From CBDDBH01 sp965225625 (lineage in GTDB: Bacteria > Pseudomonadota > Gammaproteobacteria > JADZEE01): a stretch of DNA of 64,000 nt. Below, in pieces: positions 9,124-16,784 of the stretch. The position numbers and the translations under genes are program-made. Below the pieces are notes generated by a model. It searched no databases. It was not told where the DNA came from and saw nothing but the letters and a program-made list of their open reading frames with translations. Within the stretch, counting starts at the first letter, position 1; each line of letters starts with the position of its first letter. The stretch spans positions 186,001 to 250,000 of the forward strand of contig CBDDBH010000028.1 of NCBI GenBank assembly GCA_965225625.1, in the 5' to 3' direction.

Positions 9124-9393
9124 ATGGTCAAATGCGTGCGCTGTGTGATCACGGGACGCGTGCAGGGCGTCTGGTTCCGAGCCTCCACGCAGCAACAGGC
9201 GAATGCCATGCGCATCAGTGGTTGGGTGCGCAATCTAGCAGACGAGCGGGTGGAAGTAGTTGCTTGCGGGACACAAACCGACCTGAGTGAATTCCAAGCC
9301 TGGCTACGGCGGGGACCGGACTTGGCAATCGTTGCTGAAATGGACTGCCGCGAAATCGCGACTCAGGACTTCGCGGACTTCGAGATCCGATAG
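9124..9393 (+). CDS. acyP: Acylphosphatase
   Basis: Small cytoplasmic enzyme hydrolysing carboxyl-phosphate bonds of acylphosphates. The 89 residues carry both active-site elements: the phosphate loop with catalytic arginine in GRVQGVWFRAST (about residues 14-25) and the asparagine in GWVRNLADERVEV (about residues 37-49). It starts at ATG 9124 and is apparently monocistronic. It converges on proS with a 36-bp spacer in which I see no clear terminator hairpin. Confidence 0.96.
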   Translation: MVKCVRCVITGRVQGVWFRASTQQQANAMRISGWVRNLADERVEVVACGTQTDLSEFQAWLRRGPDLAIVAEMDCREIATQDFADFEIR

Positions 9394-9429
9394 CGTTATG
9401 TCGTTCCTAAACGGTACTCAACGAAGGAC

Positions 9430-11160
9430 TTAAACGCTTTCGTCTGCGAGCTTTTGTCTCAGAAACATCACCACGTCGTCCCAGGCCACATCCTGTGTTT
9501 CGCCATCGCGGCGCGATTTGTACTCCAGCTCCCCAGTGTCCAAACCGCGTTCGCCAAGCACGATGCGATGTGGGATGCCCATCAACTCCAGATCGGCGAA
9601 GATCACACCGGGGCGTTCACGTCGGTCGTCCAATAACACATCAATGCCGGCTTGACTCAGGGTCGTGTAGAGATTGTCGACGGCTTCGCGCAGCCGTTGC
9701 GACTTGTGCATGTTAATTGGCGCCAATGCGACCTGGAATGGTGCGATGGCAGACGGCCAGATGATACCGAACTCGTCGTTGTTCTGCTCAATGGCTGCCG
9801 CCACAACCCGCGACACGCCTATACCGTAGCAGCCCATGACCAACGGGACGGCCTGACCTTTTTCATTGAGGCAGCGTGCACCCAGCGCTTCGCTGTATTT
9901 GGTGCCGAGTTGGAAAATGTGACCGACTTCGATGCCGCGGGCCAATTTGAAATGACCCCGTCCATCAGCGCAGGGGTCACCGGCAACGACATTGCGCAGA
10001 TCCGCCGTCGCGGGTTCTGCTATATCTCTATTCCAGTTTGCGCCGGTCAGATGTTCGCCGTCGACGTTAGCGCCGCAAACGAAATCGGCTAGTTGGGCGG
10101 CACTATGATCGACAATCAGGGGTAATTGTAGTCCGCACGGTCCCAACGACCCTGGCGCACATCCAACTGCCGCTGTGATTTCCTCTGCTGTTGCAAATTG
10201 TAATGGTGTCGCCACCTCGGATAGCCGCTGTGCTTTGAGCACGTTGAGTTCATGATCGCCACGCAGTACCAATGCAACCAGCCCATCGTTACTGCCGTGG
10301 ACGAGCAAGGTTTTCAGGCATGCGGACGCCGGCACGTTCAAGAACGTGCTTATCTGTTCAATAGTGTGTTGGCCGGGCGTTTCGACGGTGCAGCAGGCAG
10401 CGTTTGGCTCAGTGCGTTGTTGCGTGGGCAGTGCGGCTGCGGCTAGCTCGAGATTCGCCGCGTAATCGCCGTCGTCACTGTACGCGATGCAATCTTCGCC
10501 GGACTCGGCAAGCACATGAAACTCGTGCGATGTGTTGCCGCCAATATTGCCGGAATCCGCATTTACGGCACGAAATTGCAGACCCGTTCGGCTGAAGATG
10601 TTGGAATAGGCGCTGTACATATCCTGGTAGGTTTCCTGCAAGGACTCGTCGTCAATGTGAAAGGAATACGCGTCCTTCATTACAAATTCACGTGCGCGCA
10701 TGACGCCAAACCGCGGTCTAATCTCATCGCGGAACTTAGTTTGGATCTGATAGAAATTGATCGGCAACTGCTTGTAGCTGCGGATCTCGCGGCGCGCCAG
10801 ATCAGTGATAATTTCCTCGTGCGTGGGTCCCAGACAGAATTCCCGGTCATGGCGATCGGTAAAGCGTAGTAATTCGGGGCCATAGGCGTCCCAGCGAGTG
10901 GATTGCTGCCACAGTTCCGCTGGTTGCACTCCTGGCATCAGTAGTTCTTGCGCACCGCTGCGATCCATTTCGTCTCTGACAATGGCTTCTACTTTGCGCA
11001 GCACCCGCAGGCCCAGTGGCAACCATGCATAAATACCGGCTGCCAGCTGCCGGATCATGCCCGCACGTATCATGAGACGGTGACTGGGGATCTCGGCATC
11101 TGCCGGCGCTTCGCGCTGTGTGGGTATCAATAGTTGACTTGAGCGCATCGGATGCAGCAA
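9430..11160 (-). CDS. proS: ProS, prolyl-tRNA synthetase
   Basis: Class II aminoacyl-tRNA synthetase charging tRNA-Pro, cytoplasmic. Length 576 fits the bacterial form with an editing insertion. Motif 1 is around PLGLRVLRKVEAIVRDEM, motif 2 around RPRFGVMRAREFVMKDAYSF, and motif 3 around GCYGIGVSRVVAAAIEQ. The insertion (YbaK-like) domain spans roughly residues 225-395 between motifs 2 and 3. The C-terminal anticodon-binding domain contains DVLLDDRRERPGVIFADLELMGIP. It is divergent from ilvB across a 466-bp intergenic region. Confidence 0.97.
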   Translation of the reverse strand: MLHPMRSSQLLIPTQREAPADAEIPSHRLMIRAGMIRQLAAGIYAWLPLGLRVLRKVEAIVRDEMDRSGAQELLMPGVQPAELWQQSTRWDAYGPELLRFTDRHDREFCLGPTHEEIITDLARREIRSYKQLPINFYQIQTKFRDEIRPRFGVMRAREFVMKDAYSFHIDDESLQETYQDMYSAYSNIFSRTGLQFRAVNADSGNIGGNTSHEFHVLAESGEDCIAYSDDGDYAANLELAAAALPTQQRTEPNAACCTVETPGQHTIEQISTFLNVPASACLKTLLVHGSNDGLVALVLRGDHELNVLKAQRLSEVATPLQFATAEEITAAVGCAPGSLGPCGLQLPLIVDHSAAQLADFVCGANVDGEHLTGANWNRDIAEPATADLRNVVAGDPCADGRGHFKLARGIEVGHIFQLGTKYSEALGARCLNEKGQAVPLVMGCYGIGVSRVVAAAIEQNNDEFGIIWPSAIAPFQVALAPINMHKSQRLREAVDNLYTTLSQAGIDVLLDDRRERPGVIFADLELMGIPHRIVLGERGLDTGELEYKSRRDGETQDVAWDDVVMFLRQKLADESV

Positions 11161-11626
11161 CGTGTTAATAGCGAGCCGGCGATTCTAGCCTATGTCGATT
11201 ACGCATCACACGCCGCTACCGTAAACTACGCTGGGGAGCTGCGGGACGATCCGCTACAACGCTTGCGGGTGCCAATTCCGAATGCGGCTGCCAATGCTAT
11301 GCGGGCGGATCACACGCTCGTTCCGCAAGTTCTTGGCATCATCTGTCACCCAATTATCGATAGCTTAGCTTGCCATCTGAGGTGCAAGTTGCAGGTAACG
11401 AGTAAAATCAAGCGCTTGCGGCCTTGACGACGCCCTCGGCAGCCAGTAACTTAGATTGTTTCACTCGCTTTAAAATCAGGGAAGCTATGTAACGAGTCCC
11501 GGCCAGCCTGGAAGGGCCGTGGCAGCGCTGTCGTACGAGGTAAGTGCTTGCTCCTTGGACAGTGTGCCCTGGCAAAATCGGACGGAGACAAGAGGCAATG
11601 CTTGCGGCGGGGAGGTCGCCACAATA
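11161..11626. other. 466-bp proS-ilvB intergenic region and ilvB leader
   Basis: No gene of normal size is supported here. A candidate promoter lies at 11424-11452. Downstream are an isolated ATGTAA start-stop preceded by AGGGA (near 11480), short inverted repeats such as CTGTC...GACAG, and a nine-codon ORF (MLAAGRSPQ) at 11598-11627 whose TAG overlaps the ilvB GTG as TAGTG. The leader would be about 165 nt. I see no run of Ile/Val/Leu codons, so classical attenuation is not supported. Confidence 0.35.
11424..11452 (+). promoter_or_regulatory. Candidate sigma-70 promoter of the ilvBHC operon
   Basis: TTGACG at 11424-11429 matches the -35 consensus in five of six positions and is followed, after exactly 17 bp, by TAACTT at 11447-11452, a weak -10. 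It points toward ilvB. No transcription data support it. Confidence 0.3.
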
Positions 11627-13345
11627 GTGGGTAAGAAACTCAGAGGGGCAGAGATTTTCGTTCGTTGCCTTGCGGACGAGGGGATAGAGCATGTGTTTGG
11701 TTACCCGGGTGGTGCCGTCCTGCACATCTACGACGCATTGTTTAAACAAGACGCGGTTAAGCACGTTTTGGTTCGCCATGAACAGGGCGCTATGCACGCG
11801 GCGGACGGCTATGCACGGGCCACAGGCAAGCCCGGCGTGGTGCTGGTTACCTCAGGCCCTGGCGCGACGAACTGCATCACGGGCATTGCCACGGCTTACA
11901 TGGACTCTATTCCGTTGGTCGTGTTTACCGGACAGGTGGCGACCAATCTAATCGGTAACGATGCTTTTCAGGAAGTTGATGCGATCGGAATCACGCGACC
12001 CTGCGTGAAACACAATTTTCTTGTCGAGCGCGTGGAAGATCTGGCAGTAACGGTAAAAAAGGCGTTTTACATCGCTACGTCCGGTCGGCCCGGCCCTGTG
12101 GTCGTGGATATACCCAAGGACGTGACGGCCGATACTACTGAATATCTTTATCCGGCGACGGTCGAGATGCGCTCTTACAAGCCTACGACCAAGGGCCATC
12201 CAGGTCAGATAAAGCGGGCGGCTCAACTCATCATGTCCGCGCAGAAACCGATGATTTATACCGGCGGTGGAGTCGTGCTAGATAACGCGGCGGAGCAACT
12301 CACGGAATTCACTCGGGCGTTGGGCTATCCCATCACCAATACGCTGATGGGATTGGGTGCTTACCCGGGCACCGATCCGCAATTTATCGGAATGCTCGGT
12401 ATGCACGGAACTTACGAGGCCAACATGGCCATGCACCATTGCGATGTGCTTGTGGCCATTGGCGCGCGCTTCGACGATCGGGTCACAGGCGACCTCGCGG
12501 AGTTTTGCCCAGAAGCGAAAATCGTGCAAATTGACATCGATCCGTCATCGATCGCCAAGAATGTGCCGGTGGACATACCGATTGTCGGCAGCGCGAGCTC
12601 TGTCTTAACAGACATGATTAGAATTATTCGCGACAGCGGCCAAACCGCGGTTGAGCGCGACAATAACGCGTGGTGGCAACAGATTAAAGAGTGGCAGGCG
12701 ATGGATTGTCTGCGCTTCGATCGCGAAAGCGAGGTGATTAAGCCGCAACATGTGCTCGAACAGGTCTACGAGCTGACCAAAGGTGACGCATACGTCACCT
12801 CGGATGTGGGCCAGCATCAGATGTGGACTGCGCAGTTTTACAAGTTCAATCAGCCGCGCCGTTGGATCAATTCAGGTGGTCTGGGGACGATGGGGTTTGG
12901 CATGCCTGCGGCACTTGGCGTGAAACTGGCTTTCCCCGACAGTGAGGTCGTTTGCGTCACCGGCGAAGCCAGCCTGGTGATGTGTATTCAGGAACTATCG
13001 ACCTGTCTGCAGTACGACCTGCCGATTAAGATAATAAATCTGAATAATCGGTATATGGGTATGATCAGACAATGGCAGGAATTTTTCTATGACCGGCGCT
13101 ACTCGCATTCGTACATGGATGCGTTACCCGACTTTGTTAAATTAGCGGAGAGCTTTGGCCATGTTGGTATGCGCGCGGAAAAATCTGCGGATGTCCGGGG
13201 GGTGTTAGAAGAGGCATTTGCGATGAAAGACCGTCTCGTTTTGGTTGATTTTGTGACCGATCAAAATGAGAACGTCTATCCGATGATTGCAGCCGGAAAA
13301 GGTCAGACGGATATGCACTTGTCGTCGGATCGCGAACTAGCGTGA
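11627..13345 (+). CDS. ilvB: Acetolactate synthase large (catalytic) subunit
   Basis: ThDP-dependent enzyme condensing pyruvate with pyruvate or 2-ketobutyrate, first common step of valine, leucine and isoleucine synthesis. I start it at GTG 11627, preceded by GGAGG at good spacing, giving 572 residues beginning MGKKLRGAEIFVRCL; a longer in-frame ORF reaches 11519 but has no homology-like sequence. FGYPGGAVLHIYDAL, RHEQGAMHAADGYARATGKP and LNNRYMGMIRQWQ are diagnostic. The usual GDGS of the ThDP motif is GEAS here (TGEASLVMCIQEL). ilvH follows with a GTGA overlap. It could be named ilvI. Confidence 0.96.
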   Translation: MGKKLRGAEIFVRCLADEGIEHVFGYPGGAVLHIYDALFKQDAVKHVLVRHEQGAMHAADGYARATGKPGVVLVTSGPGATNCITGIATAYMDSIPLVVFTGQVATNLIGNDAFQEVDAIGITRPCVKHNFLVERVEDLAVTVKKAFYIATSGRPGPVVVDIPKDVTADTTEYLYPATVEMRSYKPTTKGHPGQIKRAAQLIMSAQKPMIYTGGGVVLDNAAEQLTEFTRALGYPITNTLMGLGAYPGTDPQFIGMLGMHGTYEANMAMHHCDVLVAIGARFDDRVTGDLAEFCPEAKIVQIDIDPSSIAKNVPVDIPIVGSASSVLTDMIRIIRDSGQTAVERDNNAWWQQIKEWQAMDCLRFDRESEVIKPQHVLEQVYELTKGDAYVTSDVGQHQMWTAQFYKFNQPRRWINSGGLGTMGFGMPAALGVKLAFPDSEVVCVTGEASLVMCIQELSTCLQYDLPIKIINLNNRYMGMIRQWQEFFYDRRYSHSYMDALPDFVKLAESFGHVGMRAEKSADVRGVLEEAFAMKDRLVLVDFVTDQNENVYPMIAAGKGQTDMHLSSDRELA

Positions 13346-13839
13346 ACACGAGGCACATTATTTCTATCCTGCTCGAAAATGAAGCAGGGGCGCTATCCCG
13401 CGTTTCCGGTTTGTTTTCGGCCCGGGCTTATAACATTGAGTCTTTGACGGTAGCGCCTACAGAAGATGCCAGCGTCTCTCGGTTGACCTTGGTCACCAGC
13501 GGTTCCGACCAGATCGTTGAACAGATTACCAAGCAACTAAACAAGCTCGTAGATGTTATTAAGCTTACCGATTTGAATGAAACCGCGCACATTGAGCGGG
13601 AATTAATGTTGGTCAAGGTCATTGCCGAAGGCGAAGGTCGAGAGGAATTAAAGCGGCTCGTTGACATATTTCGTGGACGCATAATTGACGTGACCGATAG
13701 CACCTACATCATGGAGCTGACGGGCACGGGCGACAAGTTGGACGCCTTTCTTGAATCGCTCGCAAGCAAAGTGATAGTCGAAGTTGTGCGTTCCGGAGTT
13801 TCGGGGATCAGTCGGGGTCGCCGTGCTTTGCGGCTATAG
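13342..13839 (+). CDS. ilvH: Acetolactate synthase regulatory (small) subunit
   Basis: Regulatory subunit that activates the large subunit and confers valine feedback inhibition. The 165 residues open with the ACT domain (RHIISILLENEAGALSRVSGLFSARAYNIESL) described here by its start RHIISILLENEAGAL, followed by a second ACT-like C-terminal domain (MLVKVIAEGEGREELKRLVD). It starts at GTG 13342, overlapping the ilvB stop by four bases, so translation is probably coupled. ilvC follows about 50 bp later. Confidence 0.96.
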   Translation: MNTRHIISILLENEAGALSRVSGLFSARAYNIESLTVAPTEDASVSRLTLVTSGSDQIVEQITKQLNKLVDVIKLTDLNETAHIERELMLVKVIAEGEGREELKRLVDIFRGRIIDVTDSTYIMELTGTGDKLDAFLESLASKVIVEVVRSGVSGISRGRRALRL

Positions 13840-13890
13840 GTGGCACCGCAGTTGCGGAACAATGAAATTAATCTTACAAGGCAGAATGCA

Positions 13891-14907
13891 ATGAATATCT
13901 ATTACGACAAAGATGCGGATGTTTCTCTAATTCAGGACAAGCACGTTGCCATCATCGGTTATGGCTCACAGGGCCATGCGCACGCCAACAACTTAAAAGA
14001 CTCTGGTGCCACAGTAACCGTCGGATTGCGTTCCGATTCGAGTTCAGTCGCCAAAGCCGAGGCCGCCGGGCTGCAGGTTAAGGATATCGGCGCCGCAGTT
14101 GGGGTGGCTGACGTCGTCATGATTCTTGCGCCTGACGAGCATCAAGGTGATTTATACGCCGCTGAAATTGCTCCCAACATTAAGGCAGATGCGACTCTCG
14201 CGTTTGCGCATGGATTTAATATCCATTTCGGACAGATTGAGCCGCGTAGTGATCTCGACGTGATCATGATTGCGCCGAAGGGACCAGGACATCTTGTACG
14301 GTCCACGTATCTGGAGGGCGGTGGTGTGCCGATGCTAATCGCGGTGCACCAGAATGCATCGGGCCAGGCACGGGATCTCGGCTTGTCTTACGCCTGCGCG
14401 ATCGGCGGCGGCCGGGCCGGGATAATCGAAACCAGTTTTCGCGAGGAGACCGAAACCGATTTGTTCGGCGAGCAAACTGTTCTCTGCGGTGGCTTGACCG
14501 CGTTAGCCATTGCCGGTTACGAAACGCTGGTGGAAGCCGGTTACGCGCCGGAGATGGCCTACTTCGAGTGTCTACACGAATTAAAGCTGATCGTAGACCT
14601 CATGTATGAGGGTGGTATTGCCAACATGCGTTACTCGATTTCGAATACCGCTGAGTACGGAGACTTTACGCGCGGGCCGCGGATAATCGGTGAGGATGCC
14701 AAAGCAGAAATGAAGAAGATCCTCACCGAGATCCAAAAAGGTGAATTCGCGCGTGAATGGATCGCCGAAAATCGCAACGGCACGGCAGTAATGAAGGCGC
14801 AGCGACGGCTTGCACAAGAACATGACATCGAACGGGTCGGTGCCCAACTGCGGGGGATGATGCCCTGGATCGGCGCCAACAAACTGGTTGATCGCAGTAA
14901 AAACTAA
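13891..14907 (+). CDS. ilvC: IlvC, ketol-acid reductoisomerase (class I)
   Basis: Mg2+ and NADPH-dependent isomerase-reductase, second step of branched-chain amino acid synthesis. Start at ATG 13891 (MNIYYDKDADVSLIQ) gives 338 residues, the class I length; an in-frame upstream GTG has no support. The nucleotide fold is GYGSQGHAHANNL with a following loop LRSDSSS that fits NADPH. Catalytic blocks APKGPGHLVRSTY, DLFGEQTVLCGG and ECLHELKLIVDLMYEGG are intact. Its TAA stop coincides with the start of a decayed terminal repeat (14905-14926). Confidence 0.97.
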   Translation: MNIYYDKDADVSLIQDKHVAIIGYGSQGHAHANNLKDSGATVTVGLRSDSSSVAKAEAAGLQVKDIGAAVGVADVVMILAPDEHQGDLYAAEIAPNIKADATLAFAHGFNIHFGQIEPRSDLDVIMIAPKGPGHLVRSTYLEGGGVPMLIAVHQNASGQARDLGLSYACAIGGGRAGIIETSFREETETDLFGEQTVLCGGLTALAIAGYETLVEAGYAPEMAYFECLHELKLIVDLMYEGGIANMRYSISNTAEYGDFTRGPRIIGEDAKAEMKKILTEIQKGEFAREWIAENRNGTAVMKAQRRLAQEHDIERVGAQLRGMMPWIGANKLVDRSKN

Positions 14908-14926
14908 CTCGCATATTCCATGAACG
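14905..14926 (+). repeat. Decayed solo end of the MITE-like family
   Basis: The 22 bases starting at the ilvC TAA stop (TAACTCGCATATTCCATG...) match the intact left end at 33961-33982 at 18 of 22 positions. No right end follows before the next gene. I read it as a relic. A chance match is possible but unlikely at this length. Confidence 0.4.
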
Positions 14927-14956
14927 CGCGGGGCAGGCTACCCCAACTCGTGAACG

Positions 14957-15643
14957 GTGGGGATGGCCGGTGGCTCGTCTGCAGTGGCTAATCGTCGATA
15001 TCCACTAATCGCTCGCGAAGCATGGCCGTACCTCGCGCTGATTGCATGCGGCGCCGGTCTTGTCCAGTTCCTGATCGGCGGCGTGATAGCGATGTTTTTA
15101 TGGACATTCGTGCTTTTGTTGACAGTCGCTTTCCGTGATCCGCCGCGAGTCGTGCCCGCCGAGCCACTCGCAGTTGTCAGCCCCTCGCATTCCAGGGTTC
15201 TGGGAGTGACGCACACTGTTAACCCGTGGCTGCAAAAAGAGATGATCCGCGCACGCTTGGTCATGCGGTTGTGGGACATATACACCCTGCACAGCCCGGT
15301 TGAAGGGAAGGTGATGGAGCGATGGGGGCCCGGCTCTAACGCGGCGATGAGCCGCAACTGCTACGCTTACTGGATACAAACTGATGAGGGTGACGATGTC
15401 ATGCTCGCGATCACGCCCCACATGGCGTTCATGCCGGTGGTCTGCAGACTTCATCCGGGGGAGCGGGTCGGTCAGGGCCAGCGCCTGGGGACGTTGCATT
15501 TCGGCGCGTTGATCGAGCTTTACTTTCCAGCAAGTTCGACGATGGATGTTACGGTCGGCGATCGCGTGCAGGCTGGTGCGAGTATCGTTGGCCATCTAAT
15601 CCATGAGAGTGCAGTTTCAACTGGCGGTTGGGTCACTGCCTGA
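14957..15643 (+). CDS. Phosphatidylserine decarboxylase-like protein lacking catalytic residues
   Basis: A 228-residue membrane-anchored protein with the architecture of the short (archaeal-type) Psd family: N-terminal hydrophobic hairpin (residues about 22-55), FRDPPR, VVSPSHSRV, a beta core and a C-terminal GERVGQGQRLGTLHFGALIELYFP described here by HFGALIELYFP. In active Psd the last block reads FGS, the serine becoming the pyruvoyl group. Here it is FGA, the ADG aspartate motif is SHS, and the histidine position is tyrosine. It therefore looks non-catalytic. It lies between ilvC and pssA, suggesting a phospholipid-related role. Start GTG 14957 or ATG 14963. Confidence 0.7.
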   Translation: MGMAGGSSAVANRRYPLIAREAWPYLALIACGAGLVQFLIGGVIAMFLWTFVLLLTVAFRDPPRVVPAEPLAVVSPSHSRVLGVTHTVNPWLQKEMIRARLVMRLWDIYTLHSPVEGKVMERWGPGSNAAMSRNCYAYWIQTDEGDDVMLAITPHMAFMPVVCRLHPGERVGQGQRLGTLHFGALIELYFPASSTMDVTVGDRVQAGASIVGHLIHESAVSTGGWVTA

Positions 15644-15655
15644 TCGGTTAAGGCG

Positions 15656-16435
15656 ATGAAAACCCAGAGCGAAAACGAGCCGAAGCCCCGTCGTAAGGGC
15701 ATTTACCTGCTGCCCAATTTACTGACTACGGCGGCACTGTTTGCCGGGTTCTACGCGATCGTGGCCGCGATTAACACGCGTTTCGAAGCCGCGGCGATAT
15801 CAATTTTTGTTGCGATGATCCTGGATGGGATGGACGGACGAATTGCACGCATGACCAATACCGAAAGCGAGTTTGGCGCGGAATACGACAGCCTTTCTGA
15901 CTTGGCTGCTTTCGGTTTGACGCCCGCGCTGGTCGTTTATGAGTGGGGCTTATTTGAATTCGGCAAGCTTGGCTGGTTGGTCGCCTTCTTGTATACGGCT
16001 AGCGCCGCATTGCGGTTGGCGCGTTTCAACACCCAGGCGGGCACCGCCGACAAGCGCTTCTTTCAGGGACTGCCCAGTCCTGCGGCCGCGGCGATAATTG
16101 CCGGGATCGTATGGCTTGGTCACGAGTACGGTTTGCGCGGATCTGTGGGAGGTAATGCGACCGCGCTGGTGTTAACGCTTGCCTGTGCAGTGTTAATGGT
16201 GAGCAATGTCCGCTATCACAGTTTCAAGGATTTGGATTTGCGTGGGCGAGTCCCGTTCATCGCTGCTATTGCGATGGTATTGTTGTTCGTATTTGTTTCC
16301 TTGAAGCCACCACTCGTGCTGTTTGGTGTATTTTTGTGCTATGCCGTTTCCGGGCCGACCGTGACGCTGTTGCATTTGCAGCGCCATCGCCGCGCAAGAC
16401 GTGAGGGACTGCGTTCCGATCGCCAAGACGGCTAG
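15656..16435 (+). CDS. pssA: PssA, CDP-diacylglycerol-serine O-phosphatidyltransferase
   Basis: Inner-membrane enzyme making phosphatidylserine from CDP-diacylglycerol and L-serine, the precursor of phosphatidylethanolamine. It has 259 residues and about eight membrane segments. The CDP-alcohol phosphotransferase signature DG..AR..G..D is visible as LDGMDGRIARMTNTESEFG followed by EYDSLSDLAAFG. This is the CDP-OH family type, not the phospholipase D-like type of enterics. It follows the Psd-like gene by 12 bp and is probably co-transcribed with it. Confidence 0.94.
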   Translation: MKTQSENEPKPRRKGIYLLPNLLTTAALFAGFYAIVAAINTRFEAAAISIFVAMILDGMDGRIARMTNTESEFGAEYDSLSDLAAFGLTPALVVYEWGLFEFGKLGWLVAFLYTASAALRLARFNTQAGTADKRFFQGLPSPAAAAIIAGIVWLGHEYGLRGSVGGNATALVLTLACAVLMVSNVRYHSFKDLDLRGRVPFIAAIAMVLLFVFVSLKPPLVLFGVFLCYAVSGPTVTLLHLQRHRRARREGLRSDRQDG

Positions 16436-16550
16436 CCTTTGAGCTTCGCGGTTTGGTCCGAATTCGGTCGCAAGATCGCGCGATATAAGAGCGAACCGGA
16501 GTATGGTTGTGCCGGTAGCAGAATTATCGACTGGTAATTTTGGGGCTTGC

Positions 16551-16559
16551 TGGTATATT
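16551..16559 (+). promoter_or_regulatory. Extended -10 promoter candidate for leuA
   Basis: TGGTATATT is an extended -10 element (TG, one base, then TATATT) with no good -35 at the right distance. Transcription would begin near 16566, about 20 bases before the leader ORF. Confidence 0.3.
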
Positions 16560-16585
16560 TATCAGAAGAGCCTCGAAAATTCTCG

Positions 16586-16684
16586 ATGTCAAGCATAGCC
16601 AACACAATCCGCAATAAGCACAGAAGCCTCGTATCTGAGACTTCCACTTTCCTGCTATGCCCGTCGCTGCTGCTGCCCGTTTAG
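16586..16684 (+). CDS. leuL: Leucine-rich leader peptide of leuA
   Basis: A 32-codon ORF from ATG 16586 to TAG 16684, ending LLCPSLLLPV: five leucine codons (CTG CTA ... CTG CTG CTG) lie just before the stop. The 3' part overlaps a stem (TGCCC/GGGCA, 16674-16688). A second stem (GCCCC-TTGC-GGGGC, 16706-16719) follows, and GGGC of the first stem can pair with GCCC of the second. That is the layout of a leucine-sensing attenuator. There is no U-run after the second stem, so control could be translational. The ORF has only a weak ribosome site. Confidence 0.45.
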   Translation: MSSIANTIRNKHRSLVSETSTFLLCPSLLLPV

Positions 16685-16719
16685 GGCACAACACTACAAA
16701 CACAAGCCCCTTGCGGGGC
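16674..16719 (+). promoter_or_regulatory. Possible attenuator hairpins before leuA
   Basis: Two short perfect stems, TGCCC/GGGCA and GCCCC/GGGGC, can form one after the other or can exchange partners (GGGC 16684-16687 with GCCC 16706-16709). Stalling on the leucine codons would cover the first stem's 5' arm and favour the exchanged pairing. No poly-T follows. Confidence 0.35.
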
Positions 16720-16784
16720 ATCCCGGCAGACTCTCAAACATTCACAAGCGTTGATCCGTATACGCTCCGCGACGGAGAGCAGTT

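Noticed and set aside
11408..11797. 129-codon minus-strand ORF across the ilvB start
   Set aside because: It is antisense to the conserved N-terminus of acetolactate synthase and has no recognisable pattern.
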